Shown piece after piece: positions 11,824 through 23,156 of a stretch of DNA of 64,000 nt (its first letter is position 1; each line of letters opens with the position of its first letter). Source of the stretch: Plutella xylostella (Eukaryota; Arthropoda; Insecta; Lepidoptera; Plutellidae). Made by a program: the position numbers and the translations under genes. The stretch is taken from the NCBI RefSeq assembly GCF_932276165.1, contig NC_063986.1, positions 4,848,501 through 4,912,500 of the forward strand, in the 5' to 3' direction. Under the pieces are notes generated by a model. That model did not search any database, was not told the origin of the DNA, and saw only the letters and a program-made list of their open reading frames with translations.

Positions 11824-12636
11824 CCTATACAAATTACTGTAAACCGAATTAGTCGTATTTAGAATGTCGTAATCTGATCCTCACCTCACAGGCTTGCCTA
11901 GTGTGAGGGTCGCAGTGTATTTCTGATTGTAAATTATGTTTTGACTCTCTGCAATTTTAGGTGTAACACGCCTAGTAACAAAATGTAGCAGTAATACCTA
12001 TAGTTTAGTTTGCCTACTGGAAACTCAGCCTTAAATATGTAGGTAATTTTGTTAGTATGTGAGTAGCAACATAGCTACGACACTACTAACAGTAGCCGAT
12101 ACGAAATCGGTTTATTTTTTATTCGACTACAGTGAATCAAAAAAAAACGACTCCACTGCGTCCACTTCTTAAAGTGTGACATTGCCCATTATTTTACTAT
12201 TATAAATGCCTACGGTACATTGACTATTCTAGTTATATTTCAAGAAAATTGCACGGAATGTTTTTCATATTCTCGTCCTAATTTTCCCTAAGCAGTTAAT
12301 TCTCGGATTTTGACAGCCATCATTCTTCTGTTTCATTAAACTTAAACGAATCTTAATTTTAAGTTGTCAACAAGTTGGCATTTCGGTACTGCTGACCTCT
12401 AACCCCCTCAGAATTTGTAGGTGGAATATTTGGGTGCAAGTTGTTCTATCGTACACATTTTGTTAATTTATATATCAGACTATTGAAATTAATTGTCTGC
12501 ACGGATTTAAAAAATCGGCCTATGTATTTGGGATTAACGAAAGTGATTTGTAAATGGATTATTGTGAATGGTATTTTTTGAGCAAATGAAAATTTTAATA
12601 TTTGATCGAGTTATCAAACACCGACTGCAAAAGCGC
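11824..12636. other. No gene seen
   Basis: AT-rich intron-like sequence. No repeat family or coding signal recognised. Confidence 0.35.
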
Positions 12637-12735
12637 GTTTTTAGGGATCCATACCTCAAAAGGTAAAAACGGAACCCTTATAGAATCACTTTGTTGTCCG
12701 TTCGCCCATCTGTCTGTCTCTCAAGCCAGACGAAC
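12637..12735 (+). repeat. Dispersed GGAACCC-type lepidopteran repeat
   Basis: Contains TAGGGATCCATACCTCAAAA, then GGAACCCTTATAG and TCACTTTGTTGTCCGT before a CTGTCTGTC run. A diverged relative is at 55012-55065. The class is not resolved from the sequence. Confidence 0.55.
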
Positions 12736-13032
12736 CGAACCGATAAAAAAATAATAAAATAACATATTTTTTCCATACACCAGAGTCCGAATTGTTCTAC
12801 GCTATTAAAAGGCATAATGCCCATTCGTTATGTAACCATTATGTATGACCACCAACATTATATTATGTATGAAAAAAAATGAAACTTTACGTTTCGTCGA
12901 ACACTTAAATGTTATAGTCACTTTTAGGCTTGATTGACTATATAGGTGTTTTGATTGTGGACTCTTTTTCCAGTGTCTTTGAGTTTACACTCCTTTTACC
13001 CTGTATGTAGTTAGTAGCTACTTATTTATACT

Positions 13033-13145
13033 CATCATCAGCCTATTGCTGTCCACTGCTGGACGTAGGCCTCTCCCAGAGCACGCCACTAGATGCGATC
13101 TAATATCCGCATCCAATCATCGCCAGGCGTCAACCCATCTAGTTA
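13033..13145. repeat. LINE-derived repeat
   Basis: CATCATCAGCCTATTGCTGTC, CACTGCTGGACGTAGGCCTC and CCCAGAGCACGCCAC form a block very common in lepidopteran genomes. Related pieces lie in Zwilch introns at 33856 and 43080. Confidence 0.55.
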
Positions 13146-14198
13146 CAGTCATTTATAGACTATATGTAAATAAGTAGAAAACATAAGTAAGTACTTATTT
13201 TCTCGTAGGCTATAAAAATGACTGTGAATCGTAACAAGAAGCGTTTTATCTGAGTCCACGGGAGTTCTGACGGACTCTAATTTATATCAGCATGGGGTGG
13301 GGTTACATGCTATATTGATGATTACAGTACAGCATTAGTTTTGTGTAAATTGGTGTAAGTACTTATTGTTACTAGTACTTATACGGATTTATTTACTTTA
13401 CTAAAAAAATACTTTACTAAGCCTCGATTCTAAAGCTTATGTTCTCATAAAGATTGAGATATTATAATATTTAAGGAGTGGCACAGTTAAGCGCAATATT
13501 GCAGTAGTTTGGGAGTCATCATAATATAGCATCTAGAGATACTTCCTATTATTTTTATTTATTTTCAAAGCCTGAACAAATTTTAAATTAAAAAAATTTA
13601 GATTAAAAAGTTAAATTTTAAAACCGTGCAAAACGACTAACATAATTAATTGTTTCTGCCTGTTTGAATACAATTTCTTCATCTTTCAAAAACAGTAGGA
13701 AATATTTATTTAATTCAGAAAATCCTTTCAATTTGTGTCAGCCAAATTAAACCGGCCGTTTAGAACCAAATGATCTGACTAGAAATCATAAATCACTTGG
13801 ATGCAGTGTTATGACATTTACGACAACGTAATTGTCTGTTTAGGAGTTAAGGATGAAAGTGCGAAAAAAGTGAAGTGAAGTATCTGAAAAGCCTCCCATT
13901 AATATATTGATGATAAAACATTTTTTTAGTTTACCTATTTCCTACATAATTATAACCTAAATCCTTATTCTCGATGACTTCATTTTGTCATTCATTATTT
14001 AATTAGTAAGTAACTACCTACATAGAATTAAATTATTATCCTCAAATTCATAAACCATATTGTTAATTAACAAGAAGTTTAAATTGACTTTTAAATAAGA
14101 ACAAAATTTTAAACAGATTTTAAAGTGTCAAAAGGCTCTATGAATTCGGGGGATAATTATTATAAACCCATTCACAAATTCTTACCAATCCCACTTAC
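13146..14198. other. Putative NPF intron 1, no gene seen
   Basis: AT-rich, immediately downstream (gene strand) of the predicted noncoding exon 1 donor. Nothing else recognised. Confidence 0.35.
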
Positions 14199-14300
14199 CT
14201 TTCAGTAGTCTTTGGTCGACGAAGAAAAGCGGGAAATCGGGACGTGAAACTTTTCAAACTTGGAACGTTGTTTCGCGCGAAAGTGCAGCAGTACAGAGTG
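14199..14300 (-). other. NPF: Predicted noncoding first exon of the NPF gene
   Basis: On the minus strand a TATA box at 14330-14325 is followed by about 100 bp ending in a strong donor, CTGAAAG|GTAAGTGGG (exon end 14199). No good ATG context lies between. The NPF coding exon at 7001 begins with an acceptor two bases before its ATG, so it needs an upstream untranslated exon, and this is the best candidate in the window on that strand. The start is estimated as 25-30 bp below the TATA box. The link to NPF is inferred from strand and spacing only (intron about 7.2 kb). Confidence 0.55.
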
Positions 14301-14324
14301 GCCGTTGGAGGGAAGCTGCCAGCA

Positions 14325-14360
14325 TTTATAGGGCCTGATAGGCGGGCGGTGGGCGGGGCC
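14325..14360 (-). promoter_or_regulatory. TATA box and GC box promoter
   Basis: On the minus strand GGCCCCGCCC (14360-14351) precedes CCCTATAAATGC (TATA at 14330-14325) by about 20 bp. The GC-rich island stands out in AT-rich DNA. The strong splice donor 125 bp downstream supports a real transcription start. Confidence 0.6.
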
Positions 14361-14929
14361 ACGCACGCGTAGGCAAACGCGTTCGAACTTCATAAAAATT
14401 AAAAAAAGAATAAGAAATGCAAATGGTACTGGCACTCAAGAAGCACAGCGTTAAAGGAATAATAAGAGATCGAGATGCGAATTCAATTCTATTTTTGAAT
14501 AATTTTGTTCTTTTGTTTGTCGTAATTAATGAGCTTTAAGGGGAGATTCTAATTTGCCAAAAATATGATCAGTACAAATAGGAACGTGGACCTTCCTACC
14601 TATTCTATGCCAGTAGGGGTCAGGGACCAGGGTAATATTTACTCCTACAATTTTTTTTTGGCAGAGCTTACATGAAATCAAAATCAGGTGTGGTACCTAC
14701 TATCGTTTTCGTTTCTTCTTCATTTAAGAAAGATGCCAGTTTGTGTAAATTTTATTCAAACTTCAGATACTTATACGAGTATTACGAGTAGCTAATCCAC
14801 TATGAGCTAAAATAAGAACTATAAGTAGATTGCGTTTATGTGTCCCATGGTTCATATTTATTAAAGATTGTACTTAAATCGGAATCTATTATAATTATTA
14901 CACCTCCAGTCCATTTTTTTTTAGTTAGC
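14361..14929. other. Upstream of the putative NPF promoter, no gene seen
   Basis: The GC-rich part ends near 14385 and the rest is AT-rich. No repeat or ORF recognised. Confidence 0.35.
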
Positions 14930-15066
14930 CATTTCAATATCTTACTGCTGGGCATGTTTGCTCCACACATCTCTGTTGTCGACCACCTGACGCCAATCCG
15001 GGAAAAATCTGTCCAAGTTGTCCCGCCATCTCCGTCTACCTGGGCGCCTACGTCCGTCGCTCGGTC
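14930..15066 (-). mobile_element. RTE-type LINE fragment (C-terminal coding end)
   Basis: On the minus strand it translates as a basic run (GRRRPGRRRWRDNLDRF) followed by FPDWRQVV and DNRDVWSKHAQQ. This is the conserved C-terminal end of RTE-type reverse transcriptases, and the same family as the larger remnant at 22128-23110. Only the last 40 or so codons remain. Confidence 0.7.
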
Positions 15067-15303
15067 TAGTCCAATATCGAATCGAAGATTAGGATACTAT
15101 ATCTACGACAGAATAAATCATTTCGACTTTCAGTTTTCTTGGCATATGAACGCACAATTATTTAATAATATAATAATAATATGTGGCGACATCTCACACA
15201 CGGCCATCCGACCCCAAACTAGGCAGAGCCTGTAATATGGGTATCGGACAGCTGATATATTTACACAAATACATAGATAGATAGATATTAAATATAAATA
15301 TCA

Positions 15304-15421
15304 ACACCCAAGACCCGAGTACAAATATCTCTCCTTAAACAAATATCTGCCCCAGCCGGGAATCGAACCCGGAACCTTTGGCATAGAAGTCAGGGCCACT
15401 AACCACTACGCCATTCGATCG
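15304..15421 (-). mobile_element. SINE family 1, tRNA-head fragment
   Basis: Reads (minus) TGGCGTAGTGGTTAGTGGCC (A-box region) and GGTTCGATTCCC (B box), followed by GGCTGGGGCAGATATTTGTT as in the full copies at 52138 and 62673. The 3' half is missing. Confidence 0.8.
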
Positions 15422-16293
15422 TCTGATGAAAGATTTTATAGTATGCCTTAAATTATATCGTAGTGATTAGGTACTTGCTCAGTGCCTTAAATATACATAC
15501 TTACTATTCAATAATTGAATACTCGTAACTGCACAAGCATGGCGCTTCAACGCAGTGATGTGTGACAAAGCTTAGTTTATAGTAGAACTGGGAAGACATA
15601 TTTACGCTCGTGCAAATCAGTAAATTAATTAGTAAGAATGACTGAACAGCCAACTGATCCACATATTTGTTATACATTAGTGCAGTAGGTTGTATTTTTA
15701 AACGTAAGTAAAGTGTATTGTATATTTTGCAAGATCGTAAAAGGAATTATTAGCTACGAAAATTCAAGTTTAATTTTTTATACAAATTTCATTAAAGGAA
15801 CTTCATTAATTTGTCTATAACGTGACTTAGACTTTTTAGTAAGGGTACCTAATCTCATTATTAATATTCCCGAAATCCCAAAGGTAATTCTTGGTACGAG
15901 TTTTGCATACCCACAGTAATAATTATGTTTTGGACCAATTATACCAACGCACTTACAAAACTCAACTCAGTAATCCTGCATTTAGTTTTTAAAGCACTTG
16001 TGTAATATAAGAGTTCTTAGTACAGTTCTATCTACTTTTTAATAAAACGCAAAGAAATACAATCCCACACAGGATAAATGTAGTGCTTTAGGAAATTATG
16101 CACATTGCTGTTTACGAGGACAAACTCAGAACAGCTTAGGTATAAAACTGCATTTAATGTACTTACTTTTGTATCTATATTCTATGTAAATGTACAGAAG
16201 GTAGATATTAAGTGCCAATTTCACCGATTTCAGCGATTGATTTATAAATTAAACGTCATCTCCATATAAAAATCATGACAGATGTGTCAAAAG
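15422..16293. other. No gene seen
   Basis: AT-rich spacer between a SINE fragment and the hAT-like composite. Confidence 0.35.
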
Positions 16294-16703
16294 TTAACCA
16301 TCAGGCGCGGATCCACCCATATGGGCAAGATGGGCATGCCCATCACCTAAATGATTTGCCATATCACACCACGGGATTTCAATATAATAATTTCGTGGTT
16401 TTATCACTTCGTATGGCTGTTTTTTATGACTGCATTGGTGGTGATGATTTCGGGATATGCTAATTTTTTTTTTCACCTGGAAAACCCTGCGGATAGTTGT
16501 TAATAAAATTTTCGGAAAGCCAAGAGTCTTGATATAATTCTAAAATGTTTGAAAACATTTTTAAGAATCGTGAACATTTTGATTGAATTCTATTTTTTTT
16601 ATTACATTAGGGTAACTTATATGGTGTCGACATCTTGTGAGTGTAACTTTTTCATTGCTCATGAGTCTGAATATCTAACAAAATGATACGAGTTAAGTGT
16701 ATA

Positions 16704-18422
16704 CAGGGTGATTGGTAAGTCGATGTATTCCTTTAACTGAGTTATAGACGACGGCATTTCCATTTGATTGAACCCCATAATGCATTATCCGAAAGTCAAC
16801 CATTTCTGAGTTAATTAAGGTTTTTAGGATTTTGCCAATATTTATGTTTAAAAGCAAAATATATAAAAAACTAACAATTTTTTTTTGTACTTTTTTTATT
16901 GTTTTGCGTCAGTGACACCTTAGTCATCTAATTATAATCATTAAATGCGCAATATTCAAAGTAATTTGGACACAGTGCTTCAAAATAGTTGAAATTTTAA
17001 GAAAAATTTAGAAAAGGTGAAAACAAAAATGCTAAATTAAAAAAGAATTTTATCTGAAAAAATTTTAGGCACTACAGCTTAAAAACATAGTCAATTTATA
17101 AGCTTTAAAATGACATATTCCAATCTAAAATCAATTAAGGTAAGACCAAGATATAGCCAAAACAACTACATAGGCGGATAAATCTCAGTAAGGACACGAA
17201 CAAGATTTGTTCCTATTTTAAGGTTAAAGTCATATAAACTGGACTTTGTAGAGCTCCGAACCGTTTACTAATTATTGTCGTCAGATTGCGCAGTTCCTCA
17301 AAAGCACAGATCGATGACAAGGTTGCTTCACCGAAATAATGCTTGTCCGATAACACAGTTAGCCGAACGTAGTAAGTACTTTTCGATGACGATAGGTTCA
17401 ACGATAGAACTGGACTTTGTAGTGTTCCGAACCGTTTACTAATTATTATTCTAAGATAGCGCAGTTCTTCAAAAAGCACAGATCGACGACAAGGTTGCTT
17501 CACCGAAATAATGCTTATCCGATAACACGTTACCCTTTCGGCTAACTTTTCAATTGTGATTGGTAACACAAAAGAATTCTTCACAACGCGGTTCCCCAAA
17601 ACTACTATTCGACGACAGTTAATTCGCCGAAAACATGATTTTCCAGTAACACGTGACAATAGCACCGTTCGTCACCGTGTTTTAACACTGTGCCAAATGT
17701 TTTAGCTGAAAAGTTTCACCGAATAGTCTTATAGGAGACGCAATTTGTCGCTTAAACAATTTCACATGCTGTGCAGTCGAAAATGAATTCTATCGTTGAA
17801 CCTATTGTCATCGAAAAGTACTTACTACGTTCGGCTAACTGTATTATCGGACAAGCATTATTTCGGTGAAGCAACCTTGTCGTCTATCTGTGCTTTTGAG
17901 GAACCGCGCTATCGGAGAGCAATTATTATTAGTAAACGGTTTGGAGCTCAACAAAGTCCAGTTATAAAACTTTTTACCTTAAAATTGGAACAAATCTTGT
18001 TCGTTTCCCTACTAAAGTTAATAAATTGAATATGTTTTTAAGCTGCTGTGCCTGAAAAATTTTCAGCTAAAATTCTTTTTTAATTTAGCATTTTTGTTTT
18101 CATCTTTCGTAACATTTTCTTAACGTTTCAACTATTTTAATGCACTGTTTCTCAAAGTTGAATATTGCGCATTTAATGATTATAATTATTTGGCTAAGGT
18201 GTCGCTAATACAAAAAAAAAACAAAAAAGTATTTAAAATAATATTTTTTTTTTAAATATTTTGCTTTTAAACATAAAGTTTGGCAAAATCTTAAAAAAAC
18301 TCAAAAGTTAAATAACTCAGAAATGGTTGACTTTCGGATAATGCATTATGGAAATCAATCGACTGGAAATGCCTTCGTCTATAACCCATTTGAAGGAATA
18401 CATCGACTTCCCAATCACCCTG
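16704..18422. mobile_element. 1.7-kb palindromic transposon
   Basis: Termini CAGGGTGATTGG(T/G)AAGTCG and its inverse are flanked by TATA on both sides (16700-16703, 18423-18426). The two halves are inverted copies almost throughout: matching blocks include ATGCATTATCCGAAAGTCAA near the ends and CAAGGTTGCTTCACCGAAAT near the centre. A transcript could fold into a very long hairpin. Open frames at 17213-17665 (-) and 17796-18029 (+) are the same sequence in the two arms and look non-coding. The TA-containing target suggests a Tc1/mariner-related foldback element. Confidence 0.82.
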
Positions 18423-18589
18423 TATAACTATTGATAGTGTTCTTGGAAATTCAGGTATTTATAGGATCCTTCACATATTCGAATTCCAATTGTGCAGGAC
18501 TTTTTGACTGACCGCGCATTGAGTTGTTATGGCTGAAAAACCAGTGTAAGCTGAGATAAGAAAGCTATCCTTATATGCCTATTTAAAAA

Positions 18590-19015
18590 TATACAGGTTT
18601 ATTGGTAAGTAGACCTGATCCTTTCCTTGAGGTGATAGAGGGAGGCATTTCCAGTCGATTGAACCCTATAATGCATTATTATCCGAAACTTAACCATTTC
18701 TAAGATATTTAATATTTAAGTTTATTTGAATTTTTTGCCAAAATTTAATGCATAAAACCGATAATAAAAAAACTACCCCTATTTCAGTAACTTTTTTGGT
18801 TGCTTAATAAACTAAGTGACACCTTGATAAACTAATTAAAGTAATGAAATTATTCGACTTAAATTAGACACAATACTTTTAAATAGCTAAACATAAAAAA
18901 AAAATAAACTAAAAAAGAATTTCTTTTCACATTTTTTTGTGCACTGAAGTGTTTAAAAACATTGTAAACTTACAAGCTTTCAAATAAGATCCCACCAAAA
19001 ACATTAAATGTAAAA
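18590..19015. mobile_element. Diverged single arm of the palindromic family
   Basis: Begins TATACAGGTTTATTGGTAAGT and repeats the arm of the element at 16704 (AATGCATTAT, CCGAAA...TTAACCATTTCT, AAAAAGAATT). Clearly older by divergence. No inverted partner arm is present. Confidence 0.65.
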
Positions 19016-19169
19016 AAATGCCAAGTCTCTCGATGCAGTCATTCCATCGTAAAAAGTTATGAGATTTCATAGAAGCCAAGTCCTATTCAAATTATTTTGT
19101 AGTTATAAATCAACATTTAGTAATTTTATCAATAGTTTTCTTTATATTATAATTACAGTGACTTGGCCT

Positions 19170-19216
19170 GAGTCACCTCCTTTCGGCTTAGTATACCCTT
19201 TTTGCAACACCCTGTA
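19170..19216. mobile_element. MITE family A end fragment
   Basis: CTCCTTTCGGCTTAGTATAC followed by CCTTTTTGCAACACCCTGTA matches the terminus of the MITE at 7037-7268. Confidence 0.7.
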
Positions 19217-19535
19217 GTGTAACCCTCCTGCAATACGATGCCAGTTTGATATTTATTTTCATTCGTGATTCCAGCCGCTTCTCAACATGTTTACCTACTG
19301 AAAAAATCTGTATCGAAGCGCGCGTTTGAGGAGGACAAAATTTATTTAGCATAACCATGATCACTACCAACATACAAAAAAATCTGCTATCAGTATCTCA
19401 AAGCGCGGCAAAACCACCTTTTTGTCTTGCCCATCACCTATTTTGAGGTCTGGATCCGCGCCTGTTAACCATTACCCATTAACCATTATCCCTGGTTATG
19501 CTCTAACAGAGAATGGTGAAATTGGCACTAAATGT

Positions 19536-19870
19536 TTCTATTCTCTATTCTATTCTCTGTGGGGGTGTAGGTACCTGCACCTGGCTCTCTCGAATGGAAC
19601 CTTTGTGCATATCCCCAAGGTCTAAACTGCCTTCCTAAGCTTGGACCATTTCCCACCACGCTGGTCCACTGCGGGTTGGTGGGTTCACATATCTAGATGT
19701 GCTAGATCTAGATATGCAGGTTTCCTCACGATGTTTTCCTTCACCGTAAGAGCGATGGTATACATTGTACTTAAGTTAAAAGAACTCATTGGTACATGTC
19801 AGCGCCGGGATTCGAACCCGCATCTCTGGCGTGAGAAGCGGGCGCTTACCCGACTGAGCTACCACCGCTC
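19536..19870 (-). mobile_element. SINE family 2, full length
   Basis: The minus-strand head is tRNA-like: GGTGGTAGCTCAGTCGGGTA (A box) and GGGTTCGAATCCC (B box) with a plausible anticodon arm between. A 200-bp body and an (ATTCT)n-like tail at the left end follow. Other copies lie at 34012 and 61793. The tRNA-like head is SINE-borne and not a free tRNA gene, because the same body follows it elsewhere. Confidence 0.85.
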
Positions 19871-19925
19871 TTTATACTAAAGGTTTCATAATTTCTGGTT
19901 TATAAACAGTACGCGCGAAGCAAAT

Positions 19926-19980
19926 TCGTAGCAATCTCGTAGCACACCCGTAGCACATTTGTAGCACATTCGTAGCACAA
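19926..19980. repeat. Tandem 12-mer repeat
   Basis: Four to five degenerate copies of (C/T)GTAGCACA(T/C)(T/C)(T/C/A). Confidence 0.7.
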
Positions 19981-20770
19981 CGTTGTAATAGAGTGTCAAT
20001 ATTTTTTACAATGATAATCATTGTGAAACAGGCTCTTTATGGGCGCTTTATAATAATATCATATTTGGAGACATAGGTACCATTTCCCGCTCAAACGCAT
20101 TCATTTTAACACCCGGTATACTTACCTACTGAGATCATTACGTTCTTTATGTTCTATTTTTAAAATTGAAACTGAAAGAATTGTTTTCCTTAGAAATCTA
20201 ATTTCAATCCAAGTTATTCCTGATATTTTAATGAACCTTGCACAAGGATTAAAATAATTATGATGTATTTGAAGGAGTGGACTGCACTATAAGTAATTTT
20301 CTAGTAGGTAGGTATAACGCATTCGATAATAAGGGCAGATTTTTCAATAGGAGGGATATTGTTAGTTGTCTCTATCTACCACAAACTTTCAGACCCGACA
20401 CTATCAGAATTTATTTATTTCCCAAATAAATTATAATTATAATTACATTAGCGATCTTTAGTGTATAAAATACCCACCTCCTACGTGTAAGGTATAACAA
20501 CTTACCAATCACGCTAAGTAAATCTACATCAACACCATTATCGTTATGGTCAGGTTAACATCCCTGAATGTAAATTTCGCGATCCTCTAGATGTTCGTTC
20601 ATGTTTACGTTTAGGTATGTAGGTACTTATCTTATATCTGAGTACCTACTTTAGTGAAAAAGGTTAAGTAGCTAGAGCTATATACGTATGTAAAAATTTA
20701 CATCCAATCAGGAAAGTACCTAATTACATAAGATTTAGATTCTTACACTTTTCTTCATAATTTATATTTT
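19981..20770. other. No gene seen
   Basis: AT-rich spacer with TAGGTAC-type low complexity. Confidence 0.35.
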
Positions 20771-20982
20771 ACTAGCTGTTCCCGCGGGCTTCGCTTCGCC
20801 TTAAAAAGTTTTCCCGTGGGAATTCCGGGATAAAAAGTAGCCTATGTTCTTTCTCAGGGTCTAGATCTAGACCATATGTATACCAAATTTCATTCAAAGC
20901 CGTTCAGTAGTTTTGGCGAGAAAGAGTAACAGACAGACAGACAGACACAGTTACTTTGGCATTTATAATATTTAGTTAGGAT
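20771..20982 (+). repeat. Interspersed lepidopteran repeat (ACTAGCTG...family)
   Basis: Starts ACTAGCTGTTCCCGCGGGCT, then CTTCGCTTCGCC. It includes TTTTGGCGAGAAAGAGTAAC and a CAGA repeat, and ends TTTATAATATTTAGTTAGGA. The inverse copy is at 57724-57932. The family is abundant in Lepidoptera; I cannot assign its class. Confidence 0.75.
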
Positions 20983-21480
20983 GTGTAGGTATCGACGATT
21001 TCAATAGGTATTAAATTATTGAAAATAAATAGTTAGGTTTACCCGTAACGATTTTATTTCAGTAGCTTGACTACTTAAGGTCATTATCCTCTATCCCTTA
21101 TCGTTTTACACAACCTATACTTTTTTACTTTTGGCATAATATTATGTCTTTAAGTCTGGGTCGGTACCGCATAATTATATCCTAGATCCAGGACTCATGG
21201 CATGGCTGCGTTTTATGCTAATGTTTGCATGCTGGTTTATTTTACCAGGTTTTTTATGACTCTGCTGCTTTGTGCCAGCAACAACGTATGTTTCTCTTTG
21301 CATTAACTTAGGTACCTCTAAATGTATTTTCAGTTTAATTCTATTTCATACTGAAGGAAAATATACACTGTAACCAACTTGCAAATCCTTTGTTATGTTT
21401 GAAAACCACCTTGATCTTCGCTTGCAGTGCTATTGGACATTGCACAGCAGTAAGGCAGTACAAGTATGACATGCATGTTA
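20983..21480. other. No gene seen
   Basis: AT-rich spacer. Confidence 0.35.
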
Positions 21481-21619
21481 CAGTCGGGGGCAACTACTTA
21501 CCTATACTTCATATTATTATTATTATAGACATTCTTTCGTCAATGTTCCAATTAAATTGATAGGCGGTTTCATTGACAAGGTACAAAAGTGTACCTATAG
21601 CTACTTATCCAGCTGACTG
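21481..21619. mobile_element. TA-flanked MITE (CAGTC family)
   Basis: Flanked by TA (21479-21480, 21620-21621). The right arm (TTGACAAGGTAC, CAGCTGACTG) matches the element at 51469-51602; the left arm has diverged. Confidence 0.6.
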
Positions 21620-22127
21620 TAAGTGGGTAGGTACCTACTTAAACTTATTCTTACTTAATTAAAATAAATAGTTAAGTACTCATTAAATTTAGATGAGGAA
21701 ATCCTTTTGTGATCCTTTCGCACCTGCAAAGCCCACTGGAGCGAACCTACCTGTTGAAGCTATCTGTAAAGTGAACGAGTTCTGGATACCAGTGGGTGGG
21801 ACAGTGGGCGTGAAACGGTTTTCCTATAAGTATAATTAGATAAGGTAGGTATTAGTAGGTAATTAAATAGATTAGGTACTTATGGAAAAAGAGAGAATTA
21901 TAATATTGAGAGCATATACATTTAGGCATATATTCATTCATACTTAGGTAGGTAGGTACAAACTTAAGTGCTTTCAAGATTTTCAGCTATCCAGTGGTTA
22001 TATATATTTTTTGAGATTCTAACGATAATATAGAGTAAAACTATAAAGTCCTGAAAACGGAAGTGTATTCTAACTAATTGTTACAGACCGTATTTAATCG
22101 ATGTAGGTTTTTTTTTATAGTTTTGTT
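21620..22127. other. No gene seen
   Basis: AT-rich spacer with GTAGGTA low complexity. Confidence 0.35.
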
Positions 22128-23110
22128 TGTGTCCCACTGCTGGGCGAAGGCCTCCTTATGTTTTGTCCAACCATCGCGATCCCCCGCAACTTCGGACCAC
22201 TCAGGCAGGAACTTGTCCAAGTCGTCCCGCCATCTCCGCCAGGTCGTCTCCTCGGCGCCGACGTCCGTCACTGGGCAGTGGGCACCCACTCGGTGACAAC
22301 TCTGGCCCAGCGCAGCGGTCCGGGTTCATGCGACAGACGTGGCCTGCCCAGGCCCATTTCAGCTTTGCGGTCTGTGCGCCCACGTCAGAAATTTGAGTAG
22401 CGCAACGTGGTGTTTCTGACGCGATCTATTCTTCTGACACCCAATATGGTACGCTCCATTGCTCGTTGGCAAATCTTGAGTTTGGACTTTTGATGTTCGG
22501 TTAAGGACCAGAGGCGCGAGCATAGGATTCGATACTATTTTCGAATCTACACGAAGGGGCGCTTTATCCAAACGCTAAACGTATTTAAATCAAATTTTAA
22601 ATACATTTTGTACTAACTGACAGACTTATGACAGCCTACTAAATACATTTAGCGTTTGGTGAAATTCCACCTAACATGGAAAAAACAAGTGCCACTTTTG
22701 GAACTAACAAATTTGCCTTACATTTTTGACAGTGACATTTGACGATACGCAACGTAAACGGAGGTTTCGAATCCTGTGCTCGGGCAACTGGTCTGTGCGC
22801 CGTAGGTTAGGACGGGCAATATGCACATGTCGATGAGCTGTCGCTTTAGTGACAGAGGAAGGCTACCCTTCATTAGTTCTTTCATGGACCAGAAGCTCTT
22901 CCAGGCGTTGTCGATTCGTCTTTCGACTTCCTTGTCTTGCCTGTTTTCGAAAGATGCTATCTGGCTCAAGTAGATGTACTCATCGACATATTGTAATTCT
23001 TGCCCGTCTACCTCGACCCTACATTTTGCGCTGTTGGTCATGACCTGGGTTTTTGTCCTATTCATCATTAGTCCAACTTCAAGACTTGCCGTGCTAAGAT
23101 CTTGTAGCAT
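22128..23110 (-). pseudogene. RTE-type LINE reverse transcriptase remnant, split by a MITE
   Basis: On the minus strand 23110-22790 reads as the RT thumb region: VGLMMNRTKTQVMTN, then VEVDGQELQYVDEYIYLSQ, an ILPVLTYGAQT motif. The frame is broken there by a 279-bp MITE (22511-22789). It resumes after it as LWSLTEHQKSK, ICQRAMER, LKWAWAGHVCRM and WRRWRDDLDKFLPEWSEVAG to a stop. These are the conserved 3' blocks of RTE endonuclease/RT proteins. Besides the MITE there are frameshifts, and the whole 5' part (endonuclease, catalytic RT core) is missing. It is dead on arrival or soon after. The family matches the fragment at 14930. Confidence 0.82.
22511..22789 (-). mobile_element. MITE family C inserted in the LINE
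   Basis: The inverted ends contain CGAGCA(C/T)AGGATTCGA. The interior has AACGCTAAACGTATTTAAAT and its inverse. It splits the LINE codons for Gln-Thr|Trp-Ser, so the borders are fixed by the reading frame. Other copies lie at 29275 and 63663. Confidence 0.8.
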
Positions 23111-23156
23111 ATGTGATACTTATGTGTTAGTTCTGACGTTCTGTATTTATATTAAA

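Larger units (their letters stand above)
16302..19464. mobile_element. hAT-like composite element with 8-bp target duplication
   Basis: The ends are perfect inverted CAGGCGCGGATCCA...TGGATCCGCGCCTG. They are flanked by a direct 8-bp duplication TTAACCAT (16294-16301 and 19465-19472), the hallmark of hAT transposition. A second inverted block, GCCCATCACCTA, lies inside the ends. No hAT transposase is visible. The interior is filled by a 1.7-kb palindromic element, a one-armed relative of it and an end fragment of MITE family A. Inference: a non-autonomous hAT element enlarged by later insertions. Confidence 0.82.

Noticed and set aside
14840..15235. 131-codon plus ORF
   Set aside because: It overlaps an RTE LINE fragment on the other strand; the apparent protein is its antisense.
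17213..18029. ORFs of 150 and 77 codons as genes
   Set aside because: They are the same sequence in opposite arms of a palindromic transposon, with no recognisable domain.
19800..19870. tRNA gene
   Set aside because: Good A and B boxes, but the same SINE body follows it here and in other copies, so it is a SINE head.
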